DNA from: Tiliqua scincoides
Lineage: Eukaryota; Chordata; Lepidosauria; Squamata; Scincidae
Length of the DNA: 64,000 nucleotides
Reading direction: 5' to 3'
Assembly: GCF_035046505.1 (NCBI RefSeq)
Contig: NC_089826.1
Span: 77,678,754-77,742,753, forward strand
In this document: positions 44,432 to 56,070 of the stretch, one piece after another
Numbering within the stretch: position 1 is the first letter of the stretch
Layout: every line of letters starts with the position of its first letter
Translations under genes and position numbers: made by a program
Notes under the pieces: model-generated
Database searches by the model: none
What the model was told of the DNA's origin: nothing
Seen by the model: the letters and a program-made list of their open reading frames with translations, nothing else

Positions 44432-45887
44432 CAGTGGTTCTCAAAACTGTGGGTCGGGACCTACTTGGTGGGTCACAATCCGATTTCTGGTGGGTTGAAA
44501 GAAACTGATGGCAGCCATCTTGGAAGATGGCAAAAGACCTAGGCAGCACCATTTTGGAAGTGGGCAAAGCCTGGGCATCGCCATTTTAAGCTTCCCAGCA
44601 TTGAGACATAACTAAGAGCGGCTTGCACATGTGCAAAGAAAGCAGCGTGCCGCTTTCCCCCAGAAAGCGTGCTGCTGCCTTCCAGCCGAACCTCCGTCTG
44701 TACTTGGAGGCTTCCCTCAGGGGGGCCAATTGTGGAGTGCAGGCTTGGATTGCAGGCAAAGAAGGACCGGGAGAGACGTGGACGAGCCAGCCAGGCTTCT
44801 CCCCACCAACCTTTGTCAGCTTGGCTGCCTTGATGGGATGGGCTGCCTTGGGGTTGCAAGACAGAGCAGCTCCCCCCCCCCCGCAGCTGGACTGGGCTGG
44901 AGAGTGTAGGTGAAGACCTGAACAAAGGGCCTGGGTGAGTAGAGGCAGATCTGCATGATCTCCCCTCTTGTGAGCCTGCTTTGAAAGCAGCATCACCGCC
45001 GCCACCACCCCATTGCTGTTCTCGTCCTTTGCATCACGACCTCTCTCTGAAATTGCCTGGAAGCCATGATCCTTTCCTGCCCTGGCTTGCACGTCCTCTC
45101 TTTATATCTTTGCTGGGGTGAGGGGGGATCCCTGGTTACCTGGCTGCCAAGAGAGCAGCCGGTGGGGAGGGCAAGGGAAGGGGGAGCACCCAGGGAGAGT
45201 GCTGCTCCCCCAGCCACTTCTCTGATGTGCATCCTTCCCCTCTTCTTACTTCTCTCTTAGGCTTCAATTCTGTCTACTCTTACCTGGGAGTAAACCCCAT
45301 TGCCAATAAATGGGAGTCAATTCCGAGTAGATGTGCTTGGGCTTGGAGGAGATGAGGGGAAGCATCCCTGCTTATCTTCCTTCTGAGGGGCGTACTACTT
45401 TTTTATTTCCTTTATTTACCAAAACTCAAGCTACTTCCTGTATTGAGGTGCATGAGTAGGGTGCACTTGTTTCTGGCTAATGCTGTGCACTGTATCAATA
45501 GCCACATCAATGTTTGTTAGTTTCAAGCGCAATACAAGAAGTAGCTTAGATTTTGTAAATAAAAACAGTAGTAAATAAATACACAAATATTTCATTCCAT
45601 ATGTTTTATTTTTTGCCTGATAGCAATGGTAGCGAGGGTAGGGAGAATTGGAAGAAGCTTCTGAGCTGGAACACTGTCTCTTGTCATTTACAGTTTGAGT
45701 TTCTAGGCAGGAACTTCCTGCTTGATGACATCACTTCCGGCTCTGACATCGCAGTGATGTCACTTCCTGTTTGATGATGTCATTTCTGGCTATGGCATCA
45801 CTTCCAGGTTGCTGACATCACTTCCGATGGGCCCCAGACTGTCATTCTCAGAAGTGGGTCCCGGGCTAAAAAAGGTGAGAACCACTG
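44432..45887. mobile_element. Large non-autonomous hAT (1456 bp), CCTTAAAG TSD
   Basis: The ends are CAGTGGTTCTCAAAACTG and AAGGTGAGAACCACTG. Exact CCTTAAAG duplications lie at 44424-44431 and 45888-45895. Subterminal GTGGGTC/GGGTCCC motifs match the 5035 copy. The GC-rich interior (44580-45240) gives long frames on both strands, none with a hAT transposase motif. A palindromic Harbinger-like element sits inside at 45263-45345. Confidence 0.88.
45263..45345. repeat. Short palindromic Harbinger-like element inside hAT
   Basis: CTTCAATTCTGTCTACTCTT, then ACCTGGGAGTAAACCCCATT, an inverse arm AATGGGAGTCAATTCCGAGT and AGATGTGCTTGG. It follows the layout of the 26541 element. Confidence 0.55.
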
Positions 45888-45895
45888 CCTTAAAG

Positions 45896-46440
45896 TATGT
45901 AGATTAATCCACACAAATGCTCAAGATTTGGAGGTAGATTTCTGTGGAAACTGAATAATTTCAGGGTTAATCCATAACCTTGCCAAGAAGCTGAGCTGAA
46001 CAGTCACTCACCAAAGGGCAAGGCTTGGGGGATTATGAGGGAATTGTTTAGTCTTTTAAGTATAGCCCAGAAGGGCAAGGTTTAGCAAAGCTCTGTCAAA
46101 GGACTGCAGTGGCTTCACTAGGGGAGTGTGGAGGATGCGGACCTCACAAGATGACACATGGGGGTTACACCAAAACTACTGTTCACTCCCTGCAAGCCCG
46201 CCCCCCCCCCCCCGAGCTAGCCACAGGAACAGAGAAGTCCTTTCCAATCCTAGATGAGATCCAGCTGGAGGCGCTTAGAGATTGACTCTGGAATCTTGTC
46301 CATGCATTATTCCTGACCTGTGAAAGCTCTGGAAAATGGTTCTGGGATTCAACCTTAGACTGAAATCCTTTCTCACACCTCTGCTCATGTCCCCACCATT
46401 TTACTGATACATGTTTGTTTTTTCTTCTTGTTTTTTTTTT
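45896..46440. other. Non-coding stretch before a candidate exon
   Basis: It includes a partial CAGTGGCTTCACTAGGGG end near 46110, like the 23037 element, and a C run at 46200. No gene frame is recognised. Confidence 0.45.
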
Positions 46441-46444
46441 GCAG

Positions 46445-46504
46445 CCTCTGTCCAGTACTGAGGTACCGACGAAAGAATGCAGCATTCTTTTCAGCAATGC
46501 ACAG
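46445..46504 (+). CDS. Candidate small internal exon (60 nt), unrecognised gene
   Basis: A pyrimidine-rich tract (TTTTTCTTCTTGTTTTTTTT, then TTGCAG) ends at 46444, and a good donor CAG/GTAAAT starts at 46505. The 60 nt between are open in the first frame (PLSSTEVPTKECSILFSNAQ) and also in the second. It lies in DNA without recognised repeats. I do not recognise the peptide. Splice-like pairs this short arise by chance in 64 kb, so this is only a candidate. It would be phase 0 at both ends in the first frame. Confidence 0.25.
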
Positions 46505-47237
46505 GTAAATGGAATACCGTTTCGTGGTTAAATAGTTTGGAAATGTAATTTAGCTAGAACTCTAGCTATGTTGTGAAACTCTGTGCTTGGTTAAAAAACA
46601 CACAACTTCTATTTGTTGTGTATGGTGTGTGTGTATTTGGAAATCTTAGAATGCATAAACTGATATCTGTCAGTGGATTGGGAAGTCTTCCCACAATTCA
46701 GAGGAGGGCAGTTACATCCTAAGCATGCCTGAGAGATAATAGTCCGACCCAAGTGTTTGAACACAAAGTTGCTTGCTAGGGAAGTAAGCACTCTACTTGT
46801 CACTGGTGAGAATACTGCAGTCTTTGTTTGCTCCAAGGTCTAGTTTTCTAACCCTGACAAAGAATGGAGATATACAAAGTAAGGAGAGATTTGAAAGTTC
46901 CTTTGGAGTGTATGCTCCAGAGAGTTCAGTTAGGAGACTTATCTGTCTGATGTAACCCACTTTCCAGTTACAGTGTTATAGTCGCCAACTTCTACTTCTC
47001 TGGTGGATCCCCCACTGCTTCTTGTTTCTTGAGTCCATTGTTATATGGAAGTCTTAAGGGAACTTCACATGGATATTCTATTTGATGGTTACCTTTTTCA
47101 ATACTTCATTCCTACCATTTAGTAAAAGAACACTTGTACAAAACATTTAAAGGGCATCTCTAGCAAGTAAAATTGTTCAACTCATTAAGATTCTGAAAAT
47201 TTATGAATAAAGTAGAAATATTAAGCTTCTCCGGTTG
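46505..47237. other. Non-coding stretch, nothing recognised
   Basis: No gene or bounded repeat. Confidence 0.5.
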
Positions 47238-47245
47238 TTCTAGAC

Positions 47246-47637
47246 CAGGGGTGCCCAAACCCTGGCCCTGGGGCCACTTGCAGCCCTTGAGGACTCCCAA
47301 TCTGGCCCTCAGGGAGCCCCCAGTCACCAATGAGCCTCTGGCCCTCTGGAGACTTGCTGGAGCCCGTGCTAGCCTGATGCAACCGCTCTCAACGTGATGG
47401 CCCCAGCTCATGTGAGCTGTGGGACGAGGGCTCCCTCCACTGCTTGCTGCAAGGCCTTTTATATACCTTGAGCTATTGCAAGACCTTCATTCGTTCATAT
47501 AAGTTCCATCTCTAATATATTCATTTATGTAATTTTTTTTCAAATTTGAAATGTAAATTGATTCTTTTTTTCCCGCCCCCCGACACAGTGTCAGAGAGAT
47601 GATGTGGCCCTCCTGCCAAAAAGTTTGGACACCCCTG
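47246..47637. mobile_element. Non-autonomous hAT, TTCTAGAC/T TSD
   Basis: The ends are CAGGGGTGCCCAAAC and AGTTTGGACACCCCTG. The flanks TTCTAGAC (47238-47245) and TTCTAGAT (47638-47645) agree at 7 of 8. It is closely similar throughout to 20270-20758, but about 100 bp shorter in the middle. Confidence 0.9.
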
Positions 47638-47645
47638 TTCTAGAT

Positions 47646-48990
47646 CACTACATGCTTGACATGTTTTTGGTGGACATATTTTTCATGGATATTTTAGAAG
47701 TTTAAGTGTGCACCTCAAAATGTAATGTGTGAATGCTGGTAGAGATGTTTACAGATATGTTAATCAGGGAGGTGTGATTGACTGCAATTTCTCTGTAGCA
47801 AATTTTGCCATGTCTCTGTGTGAAGTGTGAAATGATGCTAATACTCCGTGATCAATAGTGGTTCAATATTTTACTTTGGACAATTGCTTGAACTTATGCA
47901 GAGCATAATGTAAAATATCCATGCTGTTGAATATAACCCTAGGGGCCACTGCACACATAACATAGCAACAAATTCAGGTCTGCGGCTCAGTATATATTCA
48001 GACAGGTTCAGCTAATGGGAGCCAACTGAACTGCAATGCCCTTTCAAGTGCATTTGACTTCAGCTCTCTTGTGATGCTGTATCAGTTCTATCAAAAGTTT
48101 TGCAGTGTCTGCTGTGGGCCTCAGCATCTATTCTTTACAATACTAAATAGCGTACTTTCTAAAGCATTTGAAGTCATCAGGGCTCTGAAAACATCCCACC
48201 CTAGGGATCTGCAGCTGAGCAAAATTCATAGCCCTGCAGCCTGTGGTACTGCTGCCGAATGGGACAGGCGGCCCCCATGGAAAAGCCAGGGCTGCGTGCT
48301 GTAAATGATGTGTGAAATGCAAAATCCCTTCTCACCAGGGCACAGATAGTGGAGAGAGATGATGCCTTCCAGGCCTTGCTCTGAAGTGTGCTGCTAGCTG
48401 GGATTTTAGGTGCAAGACTTCTTTTCAAATGAATGCTCCAGAATTAGAAAGAGAGGAAAAGACTCCTCCTCACCTACTGCTGACTGTCCTTTGCTACAAA
48501 AATTGGCTGGAAAGCAGACTCTGCTGTTGTCAGTCTGACTTGGCATTTTTTTTTTTTTTTTAAAGATAGCTATGTTTCGTATCAGCCACAGCACCTGCTT
48601 GAATCTGTTTATTTTTTTCTTTAATTAAGAAGTAATGTCAGTGGGAGGAAAATGAATCTTGACAGGATGAAAATCTTCCACCATATACCATTAAAAACAA
48701 TAACATGAAAAGGTGAAGCAGGAATGCTTTGTTTTGAAAGTATGAGCAGAATAAGAAAAAAAAAATCTCCATTCGGTCACAACATCTTCTTCCAGATAGT
48801 CTGCAGTGTGCTGTATTAATGAATTAGAAGTCCAAACAATGAAGGGAGCAGTAGAATATCTGATCAGACAACCCAAAACCAAAGCTATCCACTGAGACCA
48901 GTGTAACGGAGTCTAATGCATCTCTGCTATTTTTAAACTACCTCATTCAGTTTGGTTCAGGGACACTTTCGTTGATTGACTCAGGAAGAG
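47646..48990. other. Non-coding stretch, nothing recognised
   Basis: A T run near 48547 and no supported gene. Confidence 0.5.
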
Positions 48991-48995
48991 CAAAG

Positions 48996-48996
48996 A

Positions 48997-49071
<75 letters not shown>

Positions 49072-49089
49072 AATAATAATAATAATAAT
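48996..49089. repeat. (TTA)n/(TAA)n microsatellite
   Basis: About 23 TTA units followed by seven TAA units: a trinucleotide repeat that switches phase, so the end is self-complementary with the start. Confidence 0.95.
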
Positions 49090-49770
49090 GCTGTTGTACA
49101 TCTAAACTTCTCTACATTTCCCAAATTCCTATACATTTTGAAAGGATGTACACTTTTGATGCGTGTAACATTGACATATATTTTAAAAAACATGATGTTC
49201 TACCCCAAAACCATGGGAAAGTTTTTAAGGGGATAATCTGTTTGCTATGTATCTTTTGAGCATTGAAGTCAGATTTTGATCATCAGCCCCCCCCCCCCCC
49301 CGGATTGCGGACTGGAAACTTAAAGAAAGGAATCTTTGCTTGTTCAGAAGTCTTAAGGAGGCATGGTTATGTAATATGTTTAGATAATTGAAGTTAAACC
49401 ATTGATGTGTGCGTCCCGGAGAATAAGGATGTTTCTTGAATTGCAAGAGTAGCTCCAAAGTATTGTGGTGGTACCTCCTCAAAGAAATACTTTTATCCCC
49501 CCTTCCAGGTTTGTGGTTTTCACCACTGAACTGGGGGGGGGGGGTAATTTGTGGTCTGAGAGTGTATCACCTTTTACTGATAAATTTTGTTGGAATTTGC
49601 AAGGTTTTTAAGTTATACTGAATTCTTCATTGTCATCCAGAATGGAAAAGTGACTGCAAATCTAGTATAAGTGCATTGTATGTATGTAAATAAAATTAGT
49701 GTGTATGTTACTGCCTGTGCATTATGTATGCACACACACACACACACAACTAATTACTATACAAACATGT
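49090..49770. other. Non-coding stretch with C, G and CA runs
   Basis: C run near 49287, G run near 49533 and an AC repeat near 49731-49748. No gene is recognised. Confidence 0.5.
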
Positions 49771-49771
49771 A

Positions 49772-50186
49772 CAGGTGTGTGCCCCTTAGTGACGTTCCAG
49801 CGAATGCTGGGACTGCATATCTGATGACCAGGTGTGGTCACGTGGTCATTGGGGGTGCATACCCCCACCCTCTGAATGCGAGGGGAGCTCTGTTCCCCTC
49901 GCCTCTGGAGGGTTGTCTGAGCCTCCCAGAGGCAGCGCACATCCGCTCTCTGCCTCTGCAAGGTTCAGACTGAGGGAAATTGCCTCTCTTGCACAATTTC
50001 CGGCTTCCTCCATGAAACTGGAAGCTGCATGAGATATGTGATTTTCCTCCATCTGGGAAGATCAGACAACCTTCCAGAGTGAAGGGGAGGGGACATCCCC
50101 TTCCCTGAGGCGGGGTCGCATTGTATCAAGCACCGCTTGATGACAGGGATCATGGTCCCGATCCCTGTCATTAAGTGGTGCACGAT
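49772..50186. mobile_element. Tigger-like element, TA duplication
   Basis: TA flanks both sides (49770-49771 and 50187-50188). The left end CAGGTGTGTGCCCCTTAGTG and right end CATTAAGTGGTGCACGAT are imperfect inverses. The interior is a partial palindrome with CCTCTGGAGGGTTGTC and GACAACCTTCCAGAG. It is non-autonomous. Confidence 0.65.
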
Positions 50187-50188
50187 TA

Positions 50189-50985
50189 TTCAGATACGGG
50201 CCAAAACAACTGAGAATGCGGTTTATGTAGACATGTATGCACAAGGAATTTGGATAATTATAGATTCTAAAAAATGATATCAGGTAACAAGATTTCTCCT
50301 AAGCTGCCAGGGAAGGCAGTAATTGCATCTAGCATTTGTGGTCAAATTATGTTGATAGCAATATCCAATATCTGACTAGGACTGTCCTTTGGGCACTTGG
50401 AATGCTCAGTCAGCCACAAAGCATGAAAATCTCCTAGAAAAAAATGAATGGTATGTACTCTGCAAGGCAATTTCAGAGGCCCCATCAGGATTAAGAATGG
50501 TTTAGTATCACTACAACCAGATTCAACATAGGGATTCCCAGAATAGTCCTAGTTATGGTGAATATAAACCTTTTTTGAAAGATACTCACTTTCAAAATTG
50601 GGGTTTTGATAGTGGCTTTTTGGTGTTTAATCCATTTCTCCCCCAGGCCACAGGTGTACACATTTGATCCCTCTTGCAACATTGGGCAGAAATGGCTTTA
50701 AAAAATGCTTCCTTAAACATCCAGTACAGTGTGATATACGTACATATGCCTATGTTAAACCTACCCATCACCATACAATTTTATATCTTGAAAGAGCAAG
50801 AAGATCATAAGTCCTATTCAGAGTGATTTTTTCCCCACCCATGGTGGGAGTCATCTGTCCATATACATAATGTAATAATATAACCTATGAACCAGAAACT
50901 TTAGGTTCTGAACTGTGGCAATTCCTATAATTTCAATTATATTTTTGGAGTGTTGAATGTCATATTGCTGCAGCAATAGCTAGTG
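50189..50985. other. Non-coding stretch, nothing recognised
   Basis: No gene or bounded repeat before the CR1 insertion. Confidence 0.5.
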
Positions 50986-53318
50986 AGTTCTTGATCTTCC
51001 CTTGACTTCCGACGGGGCAGACTTCCCTCAAATGAGGAGGCTGGTTAGAAGGAGGTTGAAAGGGAGGGTAAAAAGAGTCCAATCTCTCCAGAGTGCATGG
51101 AGGCTGCTTAAAACAACAGTAATAGAGGCCCAGCAGAGTTGTATACCGCAAAGAAAGAAGGGTTCCACTAAATCCAGGAGAGTGCCCGCATGGCTAACCA
51201 GCCAAGTTAGAGAGGCTGTGAAGGGCAAGGAAGCTTCCTTCCGTAAATGGAAGTCTTGCCCTAATGAAGAGAATAAAAAGGAACATAAACTGTGGCAAAA
51301 GAAATGTAAGAAGGTGATAGGGGAGGCCAAGCGAGACTATGAGGAACGCATGGCCAGCAACATTAAGGGGAATAATAAAAGCTTCTTCAAATATGTTAGA
51401 AGCAGGAAACCCGCCAGAGAAGCGGTTGGCCCTCTGGATGGTGAGGGAGGGAAAGGGGAGATAAAAGGAGACTTAGAGATGGCAGAGAAATTAAATGAGT
51501 TCTTTGCATCTGTCTTCACGGCAGAAGACCTCGGGCAGATACCGCTGCCCGAACGGCCCCTCCTAACCGAGGAGTTAAGTCAGACAGAGGTTAAAAGAGA
51601 AGATGTTTCAGACCTCATTGATAAATTAAAGATCAATAAGTCACCGGGCCCTGATGGCATACACCCAAGGGTTATTAAGGAATTGAAGAATGAAGTTGCA
51701 GATCTCTTGACTAAGGTATGCAACTTGTCCCTCAAAACAGCCATGGTGCCAGAAGATTGGAGGATAGCAAATGTCACGCCTATTTTTAAAAAGGGAAAGA
51801 GGGGGGACCCGGGAAACTATAGGCCGGTCAGCCTAACATCTATACCGGGTAAGATGGTGGAATGCCTCATCAAAGATAGGATCTCAAAACACATAGACGA
51901 ACAGGCCTTGCTGAGGGAGAGTCAGCATGGCTTCTGTAAGGGTAAGTCTTGCCTCACGAACCTTATAGAATTCTTTGAAAAGGTCAACAGGCATGTGGAT
52001 GCGGGAGAACCCGTGGACATTATATATCTGGACTTTCAGAAGGCGTTTGACACGGTCCCTCACCAAAGGCTACTGAAAAAACTCCACAGTCAGGGAATTA
52101 GAGGACAGGTCCTCTCGTGGATTGAGAACTGGTTGGAGGCCAGGAAGCAGAGAGTGGGTGTCAATGGGCAATTTTCACAATGGAGAGAGGTGAAAAGCGG
52201 TGTGCCCCAAGGATCTGTCCTGGGACCGGTGCTTTTCAACCTCTTCATAAATGACCTGGAGACAGGGTTGAGCAGTGAAGTGGCTAAGTTTGCAGACGAC
52301 ACCAAACTTTTCCGAGTGGTAAAGACCAGAAGTGATTGTGAGGAGCTCCAGAAGGATCTCTCCAGACTGGCAGAATGGGCAGCAAAATGGCAGATGCGCT
52401 TCAATGTCAGTAAGTGTAAAGTCATGCACATTGGGGCAAAAAATCAAAACTTTAGATATAGGCTGATGGGTTCTGAGCTGTCTGTGACAGATCAGGAGAG
52501 AGATCTTGGGGTGGTGGTGGACAGGTCGCTGAAAGTGTCGACCCAATGTGCGGTGGCAGTGAAGAAGGCCAATTCTATGCTTGGGATCATTAGGAAGGGT
52601 ATTGAGAACAAAACGGTTAGTATTATAATGCCGTTGTACAAATCGATGGTAAGGCCACACCTGGAGTATTGTGTCCAGTTCTGGTCGCCGCATCTCAAAA
52701 AAGACATAGTGGAAATGGAAAAGGTGCAAAAGAGAGCGACTAAGATGATTACGGGGCTGGGGCACCTTCCTTATGAGGAAAGGCTACGGCGTTTGGGCCT
52801 CTTCAGCCTAGAAAAGAGACGCTTGAGGGGGGACATGATTGAGACATACAAAATTATGCAGGGGATGGACAGAGTGGATAGGGAGATGCTCTTTACACTC
52901 TCACATAATACCAGAACCAGGGGACATCCACTAAAATTGAGTGTTGGGCGGGTTAGGACAGACAAAAGAAAATATTTCTTTATTCAGCGCGTGGTGGGTC
53001 TGTGGAACTCCTTGCCACAGGATGTGGTGCTGGCGTCTAGCCTAGACGCCTTTAAAAGGGGATTGGACGAGTTTCTGGAGGAAAAATCCATTATGGGGTA
53101 CAAGCCATGATGTGTATGCGCAACCTCCTGATTATAGGAATGGGTTAAGTCAGAATGCCAGATGTAGGGGAGGGCACCAGGATGAGGTCTCTTGTTATCT
53201 GGTGTGCTCCCTGGGGCATTTGGTGGGCCGCTGTGAGATACAGGAAGCTGGACTAGATGGGCCTATGGCCTGATCCAGTGGGGCTGTTCTTATGTTCTTA
53301 TGTTCTTATGTTCTTATG
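50986..53318 (+). mobile_element. CR1-clade LINE, longest copy (copy G), 5'-truncated
   Basis: A plus-strand LINE running from the end of the endonuclease-reverse transcriptase linker to a complete 3' end with four exact TTCTTATG units (53287-53318). Homology appears to begin near CTTGACTTCCGACGG. An extra G in the GGGG at about 51014-51017 shifts the frame between LDFRR and ADFPQ, compared with the expected CR1 order. The endonuclease and ORF1 are missing. Four terminal units and an open ORF suggest a young insertion. Confidence 0.9.
51002..53110 (+). CDS. CR1 ORF2 reverse transcriptase, endonuclease missing (about 700 aa)
   Basis: A single open frame covering the whole CR1 reverse transcriptase and C-terminal domain. 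Blocks in order: a linker rich in Lys/Arg (residues 10-140), INKSPGPDGIHP (211-222), EDWRIANVTPIFKKG (251-265), YLDFQKAFD (342-350), PQGSVLGP (402-409), catalytic FADD (430-433), and the thumb and C-terminal region to KSIMGYKP. The frame opens at a TTG; the first ATG is at 51032, and neither is the native start, because about 300-400 residues of endonuclease should precede. It would copy RNA at a nicked target. Without endonuclease, and with no promoter seen, self-mobility is unlikely. It is nearly identical to copies C and D where they overlap. Confidence 0.85.
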   Translation: MTSDGADFPQMRRLVRRRLKGRVKRVQSLQSAWRLLKTTVIEAQQSCIPQRKKGSTKSRRVPAWLTSQVREAVKGKEASFRKWKSCPNEENKKEHKLWQKKCKKVIGEAKRDYEERMASNIKGNNKSFFKYVRSRKPAREAVGPLDGEGGKGEIKGDLEMAEKLNEFFASVFTAEDLGQIPLPERPLLTEELSQTEVKREDVSDLIDKLKINKSPGPDGIHPRVIKELKNEVADLLTKVCNLSLKTAMVPEDWRIANVTPIFKKGKRGDPGNYRPVSLTSIPGKMVECLIKDRISKHIDEQALLRESQHGFCKGKSCLTNLIEFFEKVNRHVDAGEPVDIIYLDFQKAFDTVPHQRLLKKLHSQGIRGQVLSWIENWLEARKQRVGVNGQFSQWREVKSGVPQGSVLGPVLFNLFINDLETGLSSEVAKFADDTKLFRVVKTRSDCEELQKDLSRLAEWAAKWQMRFNVSKCKVMHIGAKNQNFRYRLMGSELSVTDQERDLGVVVDRSLKVSTQCAVAVKKANSMLGIIRKGIENKTVSIIMPLYKSMVRPHLEYCVQFWSPHLKKDIVEMEKVQKRATKMITGLGHLPYEERLRRLGLFSLEKRRLRGDMIETYKIMQGMDRVDREMLFTLSHNTRTRGHPLKLSVGRVRTDKRKYFFIQRVVGLWNSLPQDVVLASSLDAFKRGLDEFLEEKSIMGYKP

Positions 53319-55560
53319 ATCAAATAGTAGAGGCCATATCCCAGTGGTTCCCAAACTGACTTGGGCACTAATCCACAAATGGGAGCCTCCAGCCCGATTC
53401 TTCACTTTATGAAGTTGGACATGCCTAGAAGGTCTCCCAACTAGTTGCCCTGAGAAACCTGGATAATGGTTGTGTGCATGTGTGTATAGAAGTGTCTCAC
53501 AGGACCCAATATTGCTATAGAAACAGGCTGGGATGTTTCTGGCTTAATTCAATTGAGAGATAGAAAGAGAAAGTTCAGCACCAGTGCTGGGGCTCTGCTT
53601 GACATGATTGATGCTGAATCCAGCTAGGGAATCTGTCTTGATGAAGCGATGGAATGTGCATGAAGAACACTCCTCTACTTTTCACTGAGAATATTTAGTA
53701 TAATTCTGCAGATATACGCACGTTTCTCTGCTGTGCAGGCTTCCTTTCAGTTTAAATATTCAGGGGTAAAAGTTTCAAAGCCTCTGATGGATCAGAAAAA
53801 TAAACAGAATTTGCTCTTCTCCTGCTGACCCTTAGAACTAGCTTTCTGATATAATGCCACCTCTCTGCATTCAAAACCTATCTTTTCCACAAGGACTTTG
53901 GCTTAACTCCCTTATTCATCTTACTTCAACTATAACCAAGCTATAGTGCATGCAAGTACATTGCCCACATTATCATTACTTGTCTGTTGTCTTCCACACT
54001 GCTGTTTTTAGATTACAGGGTATCAGGGGCCTCGGTTATGCTTCATATACATTTATGGCACTATATAACCAACTAAAAATAGTACTAGTAGTAATGGCTG
54101 GCAGTACACTGGAGCTGTATGGGGAGCTCATCTGATATATCCATAATTATGATATTTGGATTACTGGGTTGTGTCCCATGAGGCCTTTGTTGGCTTGTCT
54201 AACGTTGCTGAAATGTTACCCTTGAATAACCAAAGTAACTCCATCTCATAATGTTGTGGCCAGTCACTCTTGCATGTGTAAATAACTAGCACCTCATTTT
54301 GGTTGCTTTACACATAGGTAAGCAATTTTTAAAATGGATGCTTAGTCTGATTCCTTCTAATGTCAGCCCTCTTCCCTTAATAGAAGCCATTATGACACAA
54401 AAGTGCTGATATCTGAAATACAACCACAGCAGGATTGTTCATGCTGGCTTCTTCCACAAGGTTGGATTAGTCATTCAGGACTAATGTTGAATTTTTGTTG
54501 TCTGATCCCTGCCAGCTACTGAAACTTGACAACTAATTCTGGATAAGCATGATCAAAATTGATAAACCCTGCTTTACATGGGAGCCAAAAATTGGAAGTG
54601 GCTGTTATTTCAAATACAATCTCTTATCTCATATGGCACAGTGGCATTTAGTGAAAACATACAAACAAATCTAGTCTTGGATTGCCCTGGAGATAGAGGT
54701 TTGGATGCAATTCAAATAAGTAGTTCTTTATTCTGCATAACTTTGGGATATACTAAGACATTTCGGCTGCACCTGATATCATTAAATTTGGCAGCCACCG
54801 CCTAAGCTTCCTGTTTTTCATTTGTTCAAAATGCCATTTTAAAGACAGACTGCAAATATGAGAAAATGCATGTTTTTCTTCCCCTTGCATATGTTCGTAC
54901 TGACACTGTAAATTATCAGAACTGAAAGGAGTCTAAAAGCTAATCTACCTCTCAACCTTTATGATGGATGACATGTTCCACAATATAGGAAAGGAGAATT
55001 GTGTTTAAAATAAACAGAATCCATTGAGTTTTTACTTGAAAACAAGTGTAGAACAAACACTATACTTTCTCTGATGATAAGAGAGACAAGAAATGCAGTC
55101 TTGAGAGCACTTATGCTAGTGGGAGTCTGTTGGTCTTCTTGTTACTAGAATGCCCATTACTGAACTGGTCTTTCTCATTGGATGAAATTATCCTTTTGTT
55201 ATGACTGACTGAATCTTGAAGTATATTTTTATTATGATATTTTGTGTGAACCTTACACTATATTGCTTCAAACAGAAACCTGCCCAGTGTCTTTCTGTGA
55301 AGTTAAAATCCCATATCAATGTAGTCATATTAATGGGGCAGGCTTTTCATCCAAAAATGTCTAACTTATAGGCCTGTCTTCTTCCTTTGTGAACTTATTG
55401 CAGGTCCTAAAATCCCATAAACGTTTAATTTTTTAAAATTGTTTTAACAGTAAAAGTTCCTAGAATTTTTTTCTCCTATTTGTTACTGTTGTAATACCAA
55501 TCTCTTGTAACACACATTCACTCAGTGGAATTTCCTGCCACAGAGTGTGCTGATGGCCAC
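53319..55560. other. Mostly unrecognised non-coding stretch
   Basis: A possible single hAT end, CAGTGGTTCCCAAACTG, lies at 53343, with no matching right end. No gene is recognised in the remaining 2.2 kb. Confidence 0.45.
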
Positions 55561-55565
55561 TAACT

Positions 55566-56070
55566 TATAGCACAATCCTATCTTGCGCTGGAGCAGGCAG
55601 GCTGGCAGGCCTGTGCTGTATCCAGCGCAAGCTTGGGTTGGCTGAGTCTCAGCCTAAGGCAAGGGGAATAAGTTCCCCTTACCCTGAGGAGAGCCACAGT
55701 GGCCCCAATGGGTCTACTCAGATATGCGCCGTGTGAAGAGGTAGTGCAGTTCTGAGCAGAAAGGAGCAGCCTGGAGCCACTCCGCGATGGATCCGGCATA
55801 ACTGTCGGATCCTGGCCCTGCCTCTCGCTCCCCGCCCACCCACCGCCCACCCTCCCCCTGCCCCAAAATGCCTCCTCCCCACCCTCCCCCCAGACCCCTG
55901 CACCTGCCAAGCTTGACCAGTGCGAACTTACCAGGCTTGGTCAATGTGGAGGCTGAATCTGGCTAGCACACGCCCCTGCGCCGGCCCAGCCAACTCACAT
56001 GGAGACGCAAATGTGCTTTATGGCACGTTTACGACCCTCCCAGGCCGGCGCCAGGAAGGTTCACACCTTC
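55566..56070. mobile_element. Longer Harbinger-like non-autonomous element
   Basis: It starts TAGCACAATCCTATCTTGCG. A GC-rich interior and a GTGCTTTATGGCACGTTTAC near-palindrome near 56011-56031 recall the 14388 and 61660 copies. The right end is weak. The GC-rich frames on the minus strand are low complexity and not gene-like. Confidence 0.45.

Noticed and set aside
44539-45260. Long frames on both strands, up to 168 residues
   Set aside because: They lie in the GC-rich interior of a hAT with exact flanks, and frames overlap on opposite strands. This is a composition artefact.
48976-49236. Poly-isoleucine/asparagine frame
   Set aside because: Translation of a TTA/TAA microsatellite.
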